64,000 bases of DNA, from NCBI GenBank assembly GCA_016124935.1, contig WGMS01000012.1:1-64000 (forward strand), given 5' to 3'. The position numbers and the translations under genes are program-made. Of the stretch, positions 48,588-59,335 are shown one piece after another (positions within the stretch are counted from its first letter, which is position 1; every line of letters starts with the position of its first letter). The stretch is from a bacterium (lineage in GTDB: Bacteria > Cyanobacteriota > Vampirovibrionia > Obscuribacterales > Obscuribacteraceae). The notes under the pieces are model-generated. The model had not been told where the DNA came from. It was given only the letters and a program-made list of their open reading frames with translations, and ran no database searches.

Positions 48588-51500
48588 ATGAAGACTGGTT
48601 GGATTTGTCTGGTCCTTTCTCTCTCTCTTTTGGTCTGGTTTGGCAATGCCATTGAGCTCGCTGCCAGCGAAACCGCAGAAGCAAAATCGCTTATTCCCGT
48701 TATCAAAGCGCTTGGCGGAGCGGATAGATATCTGACATCCATATCCACGGATAAGCCAATTTATAGAGCTGGAGAGTATTTTCATGCCAGGGGTGTGATG
48801 CTGACTTCCACCGAGCATAAGCCTATGCCCGATAGGGACGGGCACAATGGCAATGTGATTTATGCTAACGTGACTCTCGAAAATGCCAAGGGACAGATTC
48901 TGGTCAGTCGCTCTGTCCCCATAAAGGACAGTGTCTGGGGTGTCTCCCTGAACCTTCCGGTGGATCAGGAATCCGGACAGTACAGGATTTATGTAACCTA
49001 TCCGAATCAGGGCTATGCACCTGCCGAGAGACGGTTCGAAGTTCGTTCTTACCGCGCTCCGCGATTGAACTCACAGATTGTTTTTCTGCGCGACGGCTAT
49101 GGGCCTGGCGATGAAGTGACAGCGACCCTCAAGGTCAAACGGGCCGAAGGCGGCATTCCCACAGGCGCTGAAGTGGAATTCATCCCTCGGGTGGACGGTA
49201 AGGCTATTTCTGGAGGGACAGCCAGAGTTGATGAAAGCGGCATCTGTATTGCCAGTTTCAAGCTGCCCAATACTATAAGCGAGGGTTACGGAACCCTGGC
49301 ATTCAGCATCAAAGATGGTGGCGTGGTAGAAAACGCTTCGAAGACCATCCCAATATTGCTTAATACGGTAAAACTCGATATCTATCCCGAAGGTGGAGAA
49401 CTGGTCTCCGGACTTTCTAATAGAGTCTATCTGCAGGCCTATCAAAGCAACGGCAAGCCGGCCGATCTGGCTGGAGCGTTACACTGGAAGGAGGGCAAAG
49501 CTACCGGAGTTGTCTGTGATTTTCGCACCGAGCATGAAGGGCGCGGAAGGATAGAGTTCGTCCCGCGGCAGGGCAGGAGCTACTATCTGAGTCTTTCTGA
49601 GCCGGCAGGTATAAAGAAAACCTATCCGCTACCTGAATTGAAAGGCAGTGGCGTGGTGATTCGTTCTATGGAAGAAATCTACAAAAAAGACGAACCGGTC
49701 AAAGTAAAAGTGGCAGCAACAGCCGACAATGGCTCGGTTCTGCTTACTCTGAAAAAGAGAGAAGAGGTGGTCGCCTACAAAAAGATAAAGCTGAAAGGTG
49801 ACAAGCTCAAAGAAGTTAGTTTCTTCCCTTCCCATGAGATTGATGGTGTGCTCACAGTCACAGCCTGGAGTGATGATGATAAGCCGCTGGCTGAGCGCCT
49901 TGTCTTTCGGGAACCCGCTCAAAAGTTGAATATTAAGGTCGAAGCGGATAAAAAGAGTTATATACCCGGTGATAAGGTCACCCTGGCAGTCAAAGCCACC
50001 GATGAAAGAGGTAAGCCGGCTGCCACCGTTGTCGGTTTGAACGTCACCGACGACAGTATTCTTGAACTTTTGGACAATCGAGAAAAGGCGCCACGATTAC
50101 CGGTTATGGTTTATCTTGAACCGGAGGTTGCCGACCTTGCCGATGCGGCCGTTTATCTTGATTCTGAGAATCCGAAAGCTGAGCTTGCGACTGACCTATT
50201 GCTCGGCACACAGGGCTGGCGGCGTTTCGCCCTGGTCGATGTGGAAAAGTTTCTCAAGGAGCATGGCGACAAAGCAAGAAGGGCTCTGGCATATAGAGGA
50301 AATGATTTATCTAACTTGAGTCAGGTAGATAGATATACTTTCTATCCAGATAAATTCTCGCGACTGAAATTGCCGAAGGGCGGTCTGCCGCTTCCTGAAG
50401 AGATTGGACGGGTGGAAGGGCCCCGGGATATGAATATGTTCCAGGTGGAGCCGACTGTCCTGGATGAAAGGCACTATACAACAGGAAGAGCGCTGCGACA
50501 TCAAAAGACCAGTCCTACCTTGCCTGAAGGTGCACCACTTCCTGATCTCGATAATAATAGGCTCGTCAACGCTCGTATCGGAGCAGTAACAGTATATGCC
50601 AGGGAGTACGCCCATCACAATCGTGCCAGGCGCGGTACCGATCGAAAGGACTTCACCGAGACTATATACTGGAATCCGGTAGTCAAAACGGATGCCACCA
50701 CCGGTGAAGCAAAGGTCAGTTTCGATTTGAGCGATAGTGTCACCACCTTCAAAGCTATTGTGGATGGATTTACCCAGGATGGAACCCTGGGTAGCACCGA
50801 AGCCTCTATAGAAGCGGTAAATCCATTCTATGCCGAAGCGAAGCTTCCGCTGGAAGTGACCGAGGGCGATCGCATATTGCTGCCGCTCAATCTTGTAAAC
50901 TCCACCTCCGATAGACTGGAAGCTCTCTCTTTCGAGACCGATTTGAACGGTGATTCAGTCGTTTCTTCCCTTTCGAACGCCAGGACTGACCTCGGCGCCG
51001 GTGAGAGGCTTCGCTGTCTGCAGCCGATTGAAGTAGGCAAGCTCAAAGGCTCGCATAGTTTCACTATAGTGGCCCGGGCCGGTCAATATAAGGATCGCGT
51101 TGAAAGGAAGCTTTCAGTCAAGCCCCGAGGCTTCCCTCAAGAAACCGGTATAGCCGGTCTTTTGAAGCCGAATCAATCGGTAGAAAAAGAGCTTCTTTTG
51201 TCCCAGGAGATAGTTCCCGGCAGCCTCGAAGTGAAAGGCGCCCTCTATGCCACTCCGGTGGGTCAGCTTAACGCTGCTCTAGAGCGCATGATCCTGGACC
51301 CGCATGGCTGTTTCGAACAGTGCAGCTCGACCAGCTATCCGCTCACCATGGCGCAGCAGTATTTCCTGTCCCATTCCAATGTGGACCCTTCCTGGATAGA
51401 AAAATCCAGAGAAAAGCTGACCGATGGCTATAAAAGGCTGGTCAGTTACTGGTGTCCCGACCGCGGCTATGAATGGTTCGGTCACAACCCCGGGCATGAA

Positions 51501-52766
51501 GCTTTGACTGCCTTCGGCTTGATGCACTTTAAAGATATGGCCAAAGTACGGGAGGTAGATCAGAAAATGGTCTCTACGACAAGAGCCTGGCTGATGAAGC
51601 AGAAAGATGGCAAGGGTGGTTTTAACCACAGGACAAGGGGGCTGCATAATTGGACCGCCGATAGTGATAGCTCGAACACCTATATCGTCTGGGCTTTGTT
51701 AGAATCCGGCGAACCGACCAGCAGTCTGAAAAATGAACTGGAAAGGGTCAAGACTGTGGCGTTCAAAAGTGATGACAGCTATGTCATCGCCCTCGGTGCC
51801 AACGCTCTCTATATGGGCGGCGAGAAAGCTGCCGCTAGCCGGCTCATGAAGAGGCTTGCAGAAAGGCAGTTGCAAGATGGCAGTGTCGACAAGGCTAAGA
51901 ATTCTATTGTGGGTAGCAATGGGAACTCTTTGAAAGTTGAAGGCACCGCCCTGGCGAGTCTCGCCTGGTTGCGAGATCAGTCCTTCAGCGATAGTGTCGT
52001 TCGGAGCATGAAGTACCTTACCGAGTCCTGCCGCTCGGGCCGCTATGGCTCGACCCAGGCTACGGTGCTGGCTCTCAAAGCCATAGTCGCTTATGACAAA
52101 ATGACAGCCAGAGTAAAAGCGCCAGGCAGGTATCGAGTCAGTGTTGACGGTAAGCCGGTTGGTAACTGGATCGCTTTTGACGAGAAGGCCGAAGGCGAGT
52201 TGAAGTTGCCCGATTTCGGAAATGCACTTAAGGCGGGCAAGCATAAGATCACCCTGACCATGGAAGGTGGTGCTCCTATGCCTTTTTCTCTGGTGGCGAA
52301 CTATAATACGCCGACACCGGTTTCGTCAGACAAGTGCAAAGTGTCCATCGATGTGAAACTTGCTGAGACGAAGGTCGCAGAAGGAGCGACTGTCGATGCC
52401 ACCGTTACCCTTGCGAATCTATCTAAAGATTCCGTACCTTCCCCAATAGCTATTGTTGGTATTCCAGGAGGTCTGGAGCCTCGTTATGATCAGCTCAAGG
52501 AGCTGGTCAAAAAAGAGACCATAGATGCCTACGAGGTAAAAGGTAGAGAGCTGGTTCTTTACTGGCGAGGTTTGCAATCCGGCGAGAAAGTGGTTGTACC
52601 TATCAATTTAGTCGCGGCAGTTCCCGGCACTTATAAAGGCACTGCCAGCCGGGCTTATCTCTATTATGGCGATGAGAACAAGCATTGGCTGGACGGTCTG
52701 GATATCGAGATTATTCCAAAAAAAGTCGAGATTGCAAGCGGGCTCAATTCCGAATCTTCAAAGTGA
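48588..52766 (+). CDS. Alpha-2-macroglobulin family protein with thioester motif
   Basis: A ~1392-residue exported protein. The signal peptide (1-~25) has no lipobox after it. MG-type beta domains include the MG2 start ISTDKPIYRAGEYFHARG (~38-55) and the bait/MG region. The ANA2M segment (TETIYWNPVV..., ~700-740) follows, and the thioester GCFEQ lies at about 907-911, so the covalent trap is intact. The thioester-bearing toroid (~890-1200) and a receptor-like domain end the chain. Bacterial members trap outside proteases in the periplasm or on the surface. No penicillin-binding protein (pbpC) adjoins, unlike the common pairing. It ends flush with the opposing gene's stop. Confidence 0.93.
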   Translation: MKTGWICLVLSLSLLVWFGNAIELAASETAEAKSLIPVIKALGGADRYLTSISTDKPIYRAGEYFHARGVMLTSTEHKPMPDRDGHNGNVIYANVTLENAKGQILVSRSVPIKDSVWGVSLNLPVDQESGQYRIYVTYPNQGYAPAERRFEVRSYRAPRLNSQIVFLRDGYGPGDEVTATLKVKRAEGGIPTGAEVEFIPRVDGKAISGGTARVDESGICIASFKLPNTISEGYGTLAFSIKDGGVVENASKTIPILLNTVKLDIYPEGGELVSGLSNRVYLQAYQSNGKPADLAGALHWKEGKATGVVCDFRTEHEGRGRIEFVPRQGRSYYLSLSEPAGIKKTYPLPELKGSGVVIRSMEEIYKKDEPVKVKVAATADNGSVLLTLKKREEVVAYKKIKLKGDKLKEVSFFPSHEIDGVLTVTAWSDDDKPLAERLVFREPAQKLNIKVEADKKSYIPGDKVTLAVKATDERGKPAATVVGLNVTDDSILELLDNREKAPRLPVMVYLEPEVADLADAAVYLDSENPKAELATDLLLGTQGWRRFALVDVEKFLKEHGDKARRALAYRGNDLSNLSQVDRYTFYPDKFSRLKLPKGGLPLPEEIGRVEGPRDMNMFQVEPTVLDERHYTTGRALRHQKTSPTLPEGAPLPDLDNNRLVNARIGAVTVYAREYAHHNRARRGTDRKDFTETIYWNPVVKTDATTGEAKVSFDLSDSVTTFKAIVDGFTQDGTLGSTEASIEAVNPFYAEAKLPLEVTEGDRILLPLNLVNSTSDRLEALSFETDLNGDSVVSSLSNARTDLGAGERLRCLQPIEVGKLKGSHSFTIVARAGQYKDRVERKLSVKPRGFPQETGIAGLLKPNQSVEKELLLSQEIVPGSLEVKGALYATPVGQLNAALERMILDPHGCFEQCSSTSYPLTMAQQYFLSHSNVDPSWIEKSREKLTDGYKRLVSYWCPDRGYEWFGHNPGHEALTAFGLMHFKDMAKVREVDQKMVSTTRAWLMKQKDGKGGFNHRTRGLHNWTADSDSSNTYIVWALLESGEPTSSLKNELERVKTVAFKSDDSYVIALGANALYMGGEKAAASRLMKRLAERQLQDGSVDKAKNSIVGSNGNSLKVEGTALASLAWLRDQSFSDSVVRSMKYLTESCRSGRYGSTQATVLALKAIVAYDKMTARVKAPGRYRVSVDGKPVGNWIAFDEKAEGELKLPDFGNALKAGKHKITLTMEGGAPMPFSLVANYNTPTPVSSDKCKVSIDVKLAETKVAEGATVDATVTLANLSKDSVPSPIAIVGIPGGLEPRYDQLKELVKKETIDAYEVKGRELVLYWRGLQSGEKVVVPINLVAAVPGTYKGTASRAYLYYGDENKHWLDGLDIEIIPKKVEIASGLNSESSK

Positions 52767-53975
52767 TTAATGAATATTGAATTTCGCGAGCTCCTTTCGG
52801 GCAAAGCCTGAGACATCTTGATCCGGATCGTTTCTAAGAGCCCAGAGCAGCTCTAGCGGACAGCTCTCGTTTTTGATCAGGTTCTGTTTTACCTCGGTGG
52901 TCTTGTCGTTAACGAGACCCCAGAGAACATCGATAGGTGATTTCGAATTGCGGGCCACCGCCGCTCTTACCAGGGTGTCGGGATGAGAGGCCAGCTCTGC
53001 CAGGCGCTCAATCGGGGTAGAATGTCTCTGGGCCATCATACGCAAAAACTCTATCGCCTCGTGGGCACCGCTGGCGGTGATCGGTGCCTCCTGAGCCTTC
53101 TTTATTTTGCTGTTCTCCTTCGAAAGCGCCGGCAGATCATTTACCGTGTTTACCTTTCGCCGGTCTCTTATGGGTTCCAGTCCGGCTTTCTTGCGTCTTT
53201 CATTCAAGACCTCATAGGCTCGAAGCGATACCAGGGGATTGCCGTCTTTGAGCAGATCCACCACCAGATCCGAGGTCAGCTCCGGATTGTCCAGGGCCGC
53301 CAGCTTGACATGACCATCGTGGTCTTTGATCAACTTGGCAAGAATAGGTTTCGATGCTCTTTTATTACGCGCCACCGCACTGCGGATGGACGCATCCGGA
53401 TTCTGGGCGAGCCACATCAGGGTCGATTCGGTGGTGCCGCTCGAGCGGGCTATTTCTAACAGTCCGCTATTTGTGGCTTGTTTAAAAGGATTACTTGAAG
53501 TAGGAAAGTCTGCGGTTTCGTCCGGGACCAGGGAGCCTGCGCTGCTGTCTTCTGTTGAACGGTCGGCTTTGCCGCTCTCTTCCTTTATAGTGGGATTTTT
53601 TGTACCGCTTATAGACTCCGATAGAGAGGTTATAAGGTTTTCTGCCGCTTTTCTGCCGCTTACGTTGTGATTAGAGTTTGTGGCACTCTCTCGTTTTTCC
53701 GTCTCTTCTTCGAAAGTTTCTTGGGCTACCTGATCTATGATGGCTTCCATCTCGTTCACGGTCAGCAGGTGGGCGGCAATGATTTCGTCGGTGAGCATCG
53801 AGTTTTCGCTCACCTCCCACTCATCGGCCAGACAGGTCGTCCAGTCATTGTCGGCAGGCATCGTCGGGATGACTCTGTCATCCTGCTTCTTTTCACTCGA
53901 GCTATGAAGCGACCCCGGCCCATCCTCTGGGACAGGGGACTTCTTTTCCGGTAGCGATTTGTCCCTATCGTTCAT
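52767..53975 (-). CDS. Leucine-rich-variant/HEAT-like repeat protein
   Basis: A 402-residue soluble protein. Residues 1-160 are polar, acidic and probably disordered. From ~170 the chain is built of ~24-residue helical repeats of the kind PSLLxELAxxxxPxIRxAVARN (TESTLMWLAQNPDASIRSAVARN, HVKLAALDNPEL, HPDTLVRAAVARNSKSP), the leucine-rich-repeat-variant pattern, which forms a right-handed solenoid and binds partner proteins. The last repeat reaches the C-terminus. Its stop abuts the stop of the A2M gene with no gap. No enzyme motif is seen. Confidence 0.78.
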   Translation of the reverse strand: MNDRDKSLPEKKSPVPEDGPGSLHSSSEKKQDDRVIPTMPADNDWTTCLADEWEVSENSMLTDEIIAAHLLTVNEMEAIIDQVAQETFEEETEKRESATNSNHNVSGRKAAENLITSLSESISGTKNPTIKEESGKADRSTEDSSAGSLVPDETADFPTSSNPFKQATNSGLLEIARSSGTTESTLMWLAQNPDASIRSAVARNKRASKPILAKLIKDHDGHVKLAALDNPELTSDLVVDLLKDGNPLVSLRAYEVLNERRKKAGLEPIRDRRKVNTVNDLPALSKENSKIKKAQEAPITASGAHEAIEFLRMMAQRHSTPIERLAELASHPDTLVRAAVARNSKSPIDVLWGLVNDKTTEVKQNLIKNESCPLELLWALRNDPDQDVSGFARKELAKFNIH

Positions 53976-54424
53976 CTAGCCAACTTCTATAGCAACTTTG
54001 CTCTCCCTCAAATCATCTGTCTGATGGATGCAAAGGAATCAACCCGGGATAACCGGGCTTATTCAAGCTATCAATAGAATCTATCTACTCCCACATTTCC
54101 CATGCTAAGCGCAGATACGCAATTCGGGGTATTGGAAATTCAATAATTTTGTATAGGTTATCCCTTGTTTTGATTAAATCAGGCTCTGCAAGCGCCGATA
54201 GGATGCGGTTTATTTGGTTTAGCGTACAAAAATATAAGTTTCACGTACTACATTGTCAGATTTGATGGGCAAAAATGAAAGTAGGAAAAGAGGTTCGTTT
54301 TATTGGTGTCTAACACTTAGTACATTTTAAATGCTTATAGCCTTTGTTGGCCATTCGCTGCCCCGAGTTACCCTTTCCAGGTCATTTAGTTGACCGAGAA
54401 TTCCTTGCAAATTGAAGTTGTTTT
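53976..54424 (+). other. Non-coding intergenic region, 449 bases
   Basis: No gene or RNA is recognised. There is a small hairpin CCCGG-GATAA-CCGGG (54043-54057) and an inverted repeat GGTCA...TTGACC near 54380-54395, about 35 bases before the next gene. The region is AT-rich compared with its neighbours and separates two divergent genes, so it probably holds both promoters. Confidence 0.7.
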
Positions 54425-55330
54425 ATGAAAGCAGAAACCATACCAGAACTGATCAAATTCTTGAGCATTCAAGAACAGGCCCTTGGTAAACAAAGTCCGG
54501 AAGTTGCCTGCACAGTTTCCAAACTGGCGGACCTATATATGGATAAAGGCTTGCTCGATGATGCCGAGAAGTTATATCAAAGAGCGCTCGAGATTAGAGA
54601 ACGGGCTATCGGTCCGCATAATCGCGAAGCGGAAGAGACCAGAAATAGCCTGGCTCGTATCAAAGCGATCCGCAAAGAGGATATTATCCCTCCCACTCCG
54701 GTTTATACCGGGACAAGCTCGAGCCCAGGCTATTCGTGTCTGAAGCCGAGTCAGGGTGAGGGTCCTAACATGAACTTCGGCACTGGAACCGGAACCGGAA
54801 CCGGCAACCCAGCCGTAGATTCTTCCACATCTCTGGATATGGTCTCGGATACGCCATATACATTGAATGCCCAGAATCTTGCCGAGAAAGTAAAAGAGAT
54901 GGAGCTCGAAGTTGAGCTGATCCGTCAGGTCTCCGGCTCTGATTCTCTGCAACTGGCCGATTGTCTGACCAAGCTTGCCGACCTATACTGCCGTACTAAA
55001 TTGTACGAGGCCATGGAGCCTCTTCTGATAGAGTCACTGAAGATTCGAGAAGCCCAGCTTGGCACCGATCACTTTCTAGTGGCTAACAGTCTTAAGAATC
55101 TGGCGCGACTGTATTATTTCCAGAGCAAGTTCACGGTCTCCAAGCCTCTTTTCGAAGCGGCGATCACTATTCGCAAAAGCCTCTTCGGACCGAGGCACCC
55201 CAAGGTGGCCGAGGCCCTCACCCAATATGCCAAGTTGCTACGCAAAATGAAGCGTATAGAAGAAGCCCAGACCATCGACCAGGAAGTGCACAGTATCAGA
55301 GCCCGACATGGGACCTGGCACCGACTCTAG
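54425..55330 (+). CDS. TPR protein of the kinesin-light-chain type
   Basis: A 301-residue soluble protein with two TPR blocks. Each has the LADLYMDKGLLDDAEKLYQRALEI-type signature (residues ~30-60 and ~180-270), including the KSLFGPRHPKVAEAL phrase typical of kinesin-light-chain-like TPRs of bacteria. A flexible Gly/Thr-rich linker of four Gly-Thr pairs (~118-126) joins the blocks. Such proteins are adaptors. No partner gene adjoins. The ATG lacks a clear ribosome site. Confidence 0.82.
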   Translation: MKAETIPELIKFLSIQEQALGKQSPEVACTVSKLADLYMDKGLLDDAEKLYQRALEIRERAIGPHNREAEETRNSLARIKAIRKEDIIPPTPVYTGTSSSPGYSCLKPSQGEGPNMNFGTGTGTGTGNPAVDSSTSLDMVSDTPYTLNAQNLAEKVKEMELEVELIRQVSGSDSLQLADCLTKLADLYCRTKLYEAMEPLLIESLKIREAQLGTDHFLVANSLKNLARLYYFQSKFTVSKPLFEAAITIRKSLFGPRHPKVAEALTQYAKLLRKMKRIEEAQTIDQEVHSIRARHGTWHRL

Positions 55331-55340
55331 CCGACGCTTT

Positions 55341-57362
55341 CTATTTTTGTGTTACTGACTCAGATTTTGCCTGTTTCAATCGTCTGGTCAGATCGCACAT
55401 GTCCTCATATCTGCCGAAAGAGGGTACTAGATAAGTGCCCTGGCAGATGTCGCGAACCTGTTCTAATAAGGCTTCGGCCAGCTCCAGGCCGATGCGCGCC
55501 CCTTGATCGCCCGCTTTGGCCATGGCGGCTCGGATCTTGTCCGGGATGGATATTCCAGGCACCTCATTATGAAGATATTCGGCGTGCTTGGAAGAATGGA
55601 GCGGCATGATCCCCACCAGAATCGGGACCGGACAATCGCCGAACTGATCTAGAAAGTCCGACAGATCGCTTACCTGATAGATAGGCTGGGTCATAACAAA
55701 GTGGGCGCCGGCTTCGAGCTTGCGCTTGAATCTATCCAGCTCCAGTTTTCTGTCTTCGTGGGTGCAGTTGAGAGCGCAGCCGATGGAGAGATTGGTCGGT
55801 TTGCCTATGGTATTGCCGGCAATGTCTTTGCCTTGATTGAGCTGGGAGATTATTCGAATCAGTCCAATAGAATCGACATCGTAGACGGCGGTGGCATGGG
55901 CATAATTGCCCAGAGCCGGCGGGTCGCCGGTCAGGGCCAGGATATTTCGGATACCGAGAGCCTGGCAGCCCAGAAGATCCGCCTGGATTCCCATCAAGTT
56001 TCTGTCCCTTGTGGTGAAGTGGATTATGGTCTCGATGCCGACATTGTTGCTTATCAGCTGGCAGGAGGCAAGGGAGGACATTCTTACTCTAGCCATCGGG
56101 CTGTCGCCGACGTTTATGGAATCGGCGCCGCTTTCGTAGAGCATAGCTGCAGCTTTGAGCAGCTTCTTGGTGACGGCTCCTTTTGGTGGATCTAACTCAA
56201 CACTGACAAAGAAATCATTTTTCTTCTTCTCTTTGCTGTCTTTGAGCGCTTGAAGGCGTAATCTAAGGGGCTCTCTCTCTGCCGCATCGCTATCATCCTT
56301 TGGGTCGACCTCTTGCGAATCTATCTCTTCTTGCTCTCTCAGGCTAATAGCGATACCGCCACCCTGGGCGGGGATGTCGGTGAGAGTCGAGCTGCGCGAG
56401 TGCGGTTTGGAATTAGCGATGTAGCGATCCATGCTCTTTCTCATGGCTGCTATGTGCTCGGGTGTGGTACCGCAGCAGCCACCAACTACTTTTGAGCCCG
56501 CTCTAATGTAAGGATCAACATAAGATGCGCAGTAATCGGGAGGGCTGACATATTTGAACTGACCTTCGCTCATGCTCGGTTGTCCGGCGTTGGGCAAACT
56601 CGAATAACCCAGTAGATGAAGGTCTTTGCGACGGGCTAGAGTGGAGGTCATTTTCAAGAGCGCGTCGAAGACCGGTCCGGGACCGGCACCACAGTTGATA
56701 CCGATTATCTCCGGTGCCTCTTCGCCTAGATTGTCGAACAACCTGGATACATCCTCCGGGGTGATTCCGAAGAAAGTATGACCTTCCGGAGAGAAGCTCA
56801 CCTGGGCTACCACAGGTAGGTCGCAAATAGAACGCGCCGCTTTGACCGCCACGGTCAGCTCTTCTATGGAGGACATGGTCTCGATGGTGAACAAATCTAC
56901 GCCGCCGGCTAGAAGACCGTCCATCTGTTCGCGAAAAACCTCGAAAAGGGTATCTTCCCGGGTGTCGCCGATGGGGGGCATCAGCCTGCCGGTCGGTCCG
57001 ACCGAGCCTGCTATGAAAGCCGGCACTCCGGCAATTTCCCGGGCGTTTCTCGCTACTTTGGCCGCCCAGACGTTGATGTTCCAGACATCGTTCTCAAGAC
57101 CAAAATTGGCAAGCTTGAACTTATTGGCGCCGAAAGAGTTGGTGGTAATTATCTCGGCCCCGGCATTCAGGTACTCGACATGGATATCCTGGACCAGCTC
57201 TTTGTTGGTCAGATTGAGGTGCTCGAAGCTGGCGTCCGGGGAGGCACCTCGGGAATAGAGCAGGGTGCCGATACCGCCGTCAGCCAGAAGCGGTCTTTCT
57301 TTGACGGCTTTAATGAAAGGACTGGCAATTCTAGATTGGCTGGCAGACTTGGAACTGGGCAT
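55341..57362 (-). CDS. Bifunctional homocysteine S-methyltransferase / methylenetetrahydrofolate reductase
   Basis: A ~673-residue fusion. The N-terminal half (20-310) is a zinc homocysteine methyltransferase, with C224, C296 and C297 (GGCCGTTPEH) as metal ligands. The C-terminal half (~380-660) is a TIM-barrel MTHFR using FAD to make 5-methyl-tetrahydrofolate. The layout is that of B. subtilis YitJ. The ATG at 57362 has AGGA six bases upstream and is preferred to the GTG at 57404. The MTHFR half supplies the methyl donor that MetH (43487) uses, so the two genes belong to one pathway. Confidence 0.94.
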   Translation of the reverse strand: MPSSKSASQSRIASPFIKAVKERPLLADGGIGTLLYSRGASPDASFEHLNLTNKELVQDIHVEYLNAGAEIITTNSFGANKFKLANFGLENDVWNINVWAAKVARNAREIAGVPAFIAGSVGPTGRLMPPIGDTREDTLFEVFREQMDGLLAGGVDLFTIETMSSIEELTVAVKAARSICDLPVVAQVSFSPEGHTFFGITPEDVSRLFDNLGEEAPEIIGINCGAGPGPVFDALLKMTSTLARRKDLHLLGYSSLPNAGQPSMSEGQFKYVSPPDYCASYVDPYIRAGSKVVGGCCGTTPEHIAAMRKSMDRYIANSKPHSRSSTLTDIPAQGGGIAISLREQEEIDSQEVDPKDDSDAAEREPLRLRLQALKDSKEKKKNDFFVSVELDPPKGAVTKKLLKAAAMLYESGADSINVGDSPMARVRMSSLASCQLISNNVGIETIIHFTTRDRNLMGIQADLLGCQALGIRNILALTGDPPALGNYAHATAVYDVDSIGLIRIISQLNQGKDIAGNTIGKPTNLSIGCALNCTHEDRKLELDRFKRKLEAGAHFVMTQPIYQVSDLSDFLDQFGDCPVPILVGIMPLHSSKHAEYLHNEVPGISIPDKIRAAMAKAGDQGARIGLELAEALLEQVRDICQGTYLVPSFGRYEDMCDLTRRLKQAKSESVTQK

Positions 57363-57515
57363 CAGGCGTCCTCTCCCTTTTTTGAAGAACGCCAATTTTA
57401 ACACGCTCTTATATATGACTCTAACCGGCTCGTTACTCTTTCTTACAACCGCTATCTAGTTATTTATATAAATTGATAAGATCTGCTGGTGTTTTTCCGC
57501 GGATGTAACTGCCTC

Positions 57516-59327
57516 GTGCCAACCGATCCCCAGCTAATCAGGAATTTTTCCATTATTGCCCACATCGACCATGGTAAATCGACCCTGGCCGACAGGCTGC
57601 TAGAGTTCACCGGAACAATTGAACAGCGGGCTATGCAGGATCAGGTTCTCGATACCATGGATATCGAGCGCGAAAGAGGCATCACCATCAAAGCCCAGCC
57701 GGCGCGCATGGACTATAAAGCCAAGGACGGCAAGACCTATGTGCTCAATCTTATCGATACGCCCGGGCACGTCGATTTCGGCTATGAAGTCTCTCGAAGC
57801 CTTGAAGCCTGCGAAGGGGCGTTATTAATCGTCGATGCCACCCAGGGGGTGGAAGCTCAGACCCTGGCCAACGTGCACCTGGCTGTGGAGAGCAATCTGG
57901 AAATTGTGCCGGTGATTAACAAAATCGACCTGCCCAGCGCGGATCCGGAAAGAATCAGACAGGAGATCGAGGAGGTCATCGGCTGGCCCGCAGACAACGC
58001 CGTCGAGACCAGTGCCAAGAACAATATCGGTATCGAGGCTGTGCTGGAGGCTATAGTGCGGGATGTGCCGCCTCCCAAGAACAATCACGATAAGCCTTTG
58101 CGCGCTCTGGTTTTTGATAGTTTCTACGACAGCTACCGGGGCATAATCGTGTACTTTCGGGTTCTGGACGGTGCCATTACCGCCAGGGATCGAATAAGAT
58201 TCATGGCCAACAAGAAGAATTTCGAGATAACCGAGCTGGGTGTCTTGAAGCCCAATCAAGTCAAAGTAGACAGGCTCGGTCCCGGAGAGGTCGGTTATCT
58301 GGCCGCTTCGATCAAGGACGTCGCCACCCTGGTCGGTGATACCATCACCAGTGCGGAGGCCCCTGCGGCAGAAGCGCTGCCCGGTTATCAACCCGCTAAG
58401 CCCATGGTCTTTGCCGGAATCTATCCGGTGGACAACGAGCAATATCCCGAGCTTCGCGACGCTCTAGAGAAGCTCAAGTTAAACGACTCCAGTCTGTTTT
58501 TCGAGCCGGAGAGCTCTGAAGCGCTTGGTTTCGGCTTTCGATGCGGCTTCCTCGGTCTTCTGCATATGGAGATCATTCAGGAACGTCTTGAGCGGGAATA
58601 CGACCTCAATTTGATCACCACCGCACCTTCGGTCATTTATAGAGTCACTAAAACCGATGGCAGTATCATCATGGTCGACAATCCGGCTCTCTTGCCCGAC
58701 GCTAATCACCGGGAGCTTATCGAGGAGCCGATTGTCACCGCCAATATAATTGTGCCAAACGATTATGTCGGCGCTCTGATGGAACTGTGTCAGAGCCGTC
58801 GTGGTGTCTATATAGATATGAAGTTTCTCGATGCCAGGCGCAATCTTTTGATTTACGAGATGCCGCTGTCCGAAATCATTACCGATTTCTACGATCAGCT
58901 CAAATCCCGCTCCCGGGGATACGCCAGCCTTGATTATCAATTTCTCGATTATCGCTCTTCTAAATTAGTCAAACTCGATGTCCTCATCGCAGGCGACCCG
59001 GTGGACGCGCTCTCGGCTATTGTTCATGCCGACAAGGCCGCCAGTTATGGCAGACATCTGGCGGTCAAGCTAAAGAACGTGATTCCGCGCCAGATGTTCG
59101 AAGTGCCTATTCAAGCGGCCATCGGTGGCAAAATAGTTGCTCGTACCAATGTCTCTGCCGTGAGAAAGAACGTTCTCGCCAAGTGTTATGGTGGTGACAT
59201 TTCTCGAAAGCGTAAACTTCTGGAGAAGCAGAAGGAAGGTAAGAAGCGCATGAAGTCCGTGGGCAGGATAGAGATTCCCCAGGAAGCGTTTATGGCTTTG
59301 CTCAAAATCGATTCGGAGACTTCCTGA
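57516..59327 (+). CDS. lepA: Elongation factor 4 (back-translocase)
   Basis: A ~603-residue ribosomal GTPase that moves stalled ribosomes back one step. G1 AHIDHGKST (15-23), DTPGH and NKID guanine motifs, EF-G-like domains and the LepA-specific C-terminal domain (end region [17 protein letters not shown]) are present at normal length. The frame is open to a GTG at 57489, but family N-termini start close to the [13 protein letters not shown] segment, so GTG 57516 is chosen. Neither has a good ribosome site. A minimal start-stop ATGTAA lies at 57503 between them in another frame. Confidence 0.95.
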   Translation: MPTDPQLIRNFSIIAHIDHGKSTLADRLLEFTGTIEQRAMQDQVLDTMDIERERGITIKAQPARMDYKAKDGKTYVLNLIDTPGHVDFGYEVSRSLEACEGALLIVDATQGVEAQTLANVHLAVESNLEIVPVINKIDLPSADPERIRQEIEEVIGWPADNAVETSAKNNIGIEAVLEAIVRDVPPPKNNHDKPLRALVFDSFYDSYRGIIVYFRVLDGAITARDRIRFMANKKNFEITELGVLKPNQVKVDRLGPGEVGYLAASIKDVATLVGDTITSAEAPAAEALPGYQPAKPMVFAGIYPVDNEQYPELRDALEKLKLNDSSLFFEPESSEALGFGFRCGFLGLLHMEIIQERLEREYDLNLITTAPSVIYRVTKTDGSIIMVDNPALLPDANHRELIEEPIVTANIIVPNDYVGALMELCQSRRGVYIDMKFLDARRNLLIYEMPLSEIITDFYDQLKSRSRGYASLDYQFLDYRSSKLVKLDVLIAGDPVDALSAIVHADKAASYGRHLAVKLKNVIPRQMFEVPIQAAIGGKIVARTNVSAVRKNVLAKCYGGDISRKRKLLEKQKEGKKRMKSVGRIEIPQEAFMALLKIDSETS

Positions 59328-59335
59328 GCGTTCTC

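Noticed and set aside
57503-57508. Minimal start-stop element ATGTAA before lepA
   Set aside because: A six-base match is easily due to chance and no ribosome site precedes it.
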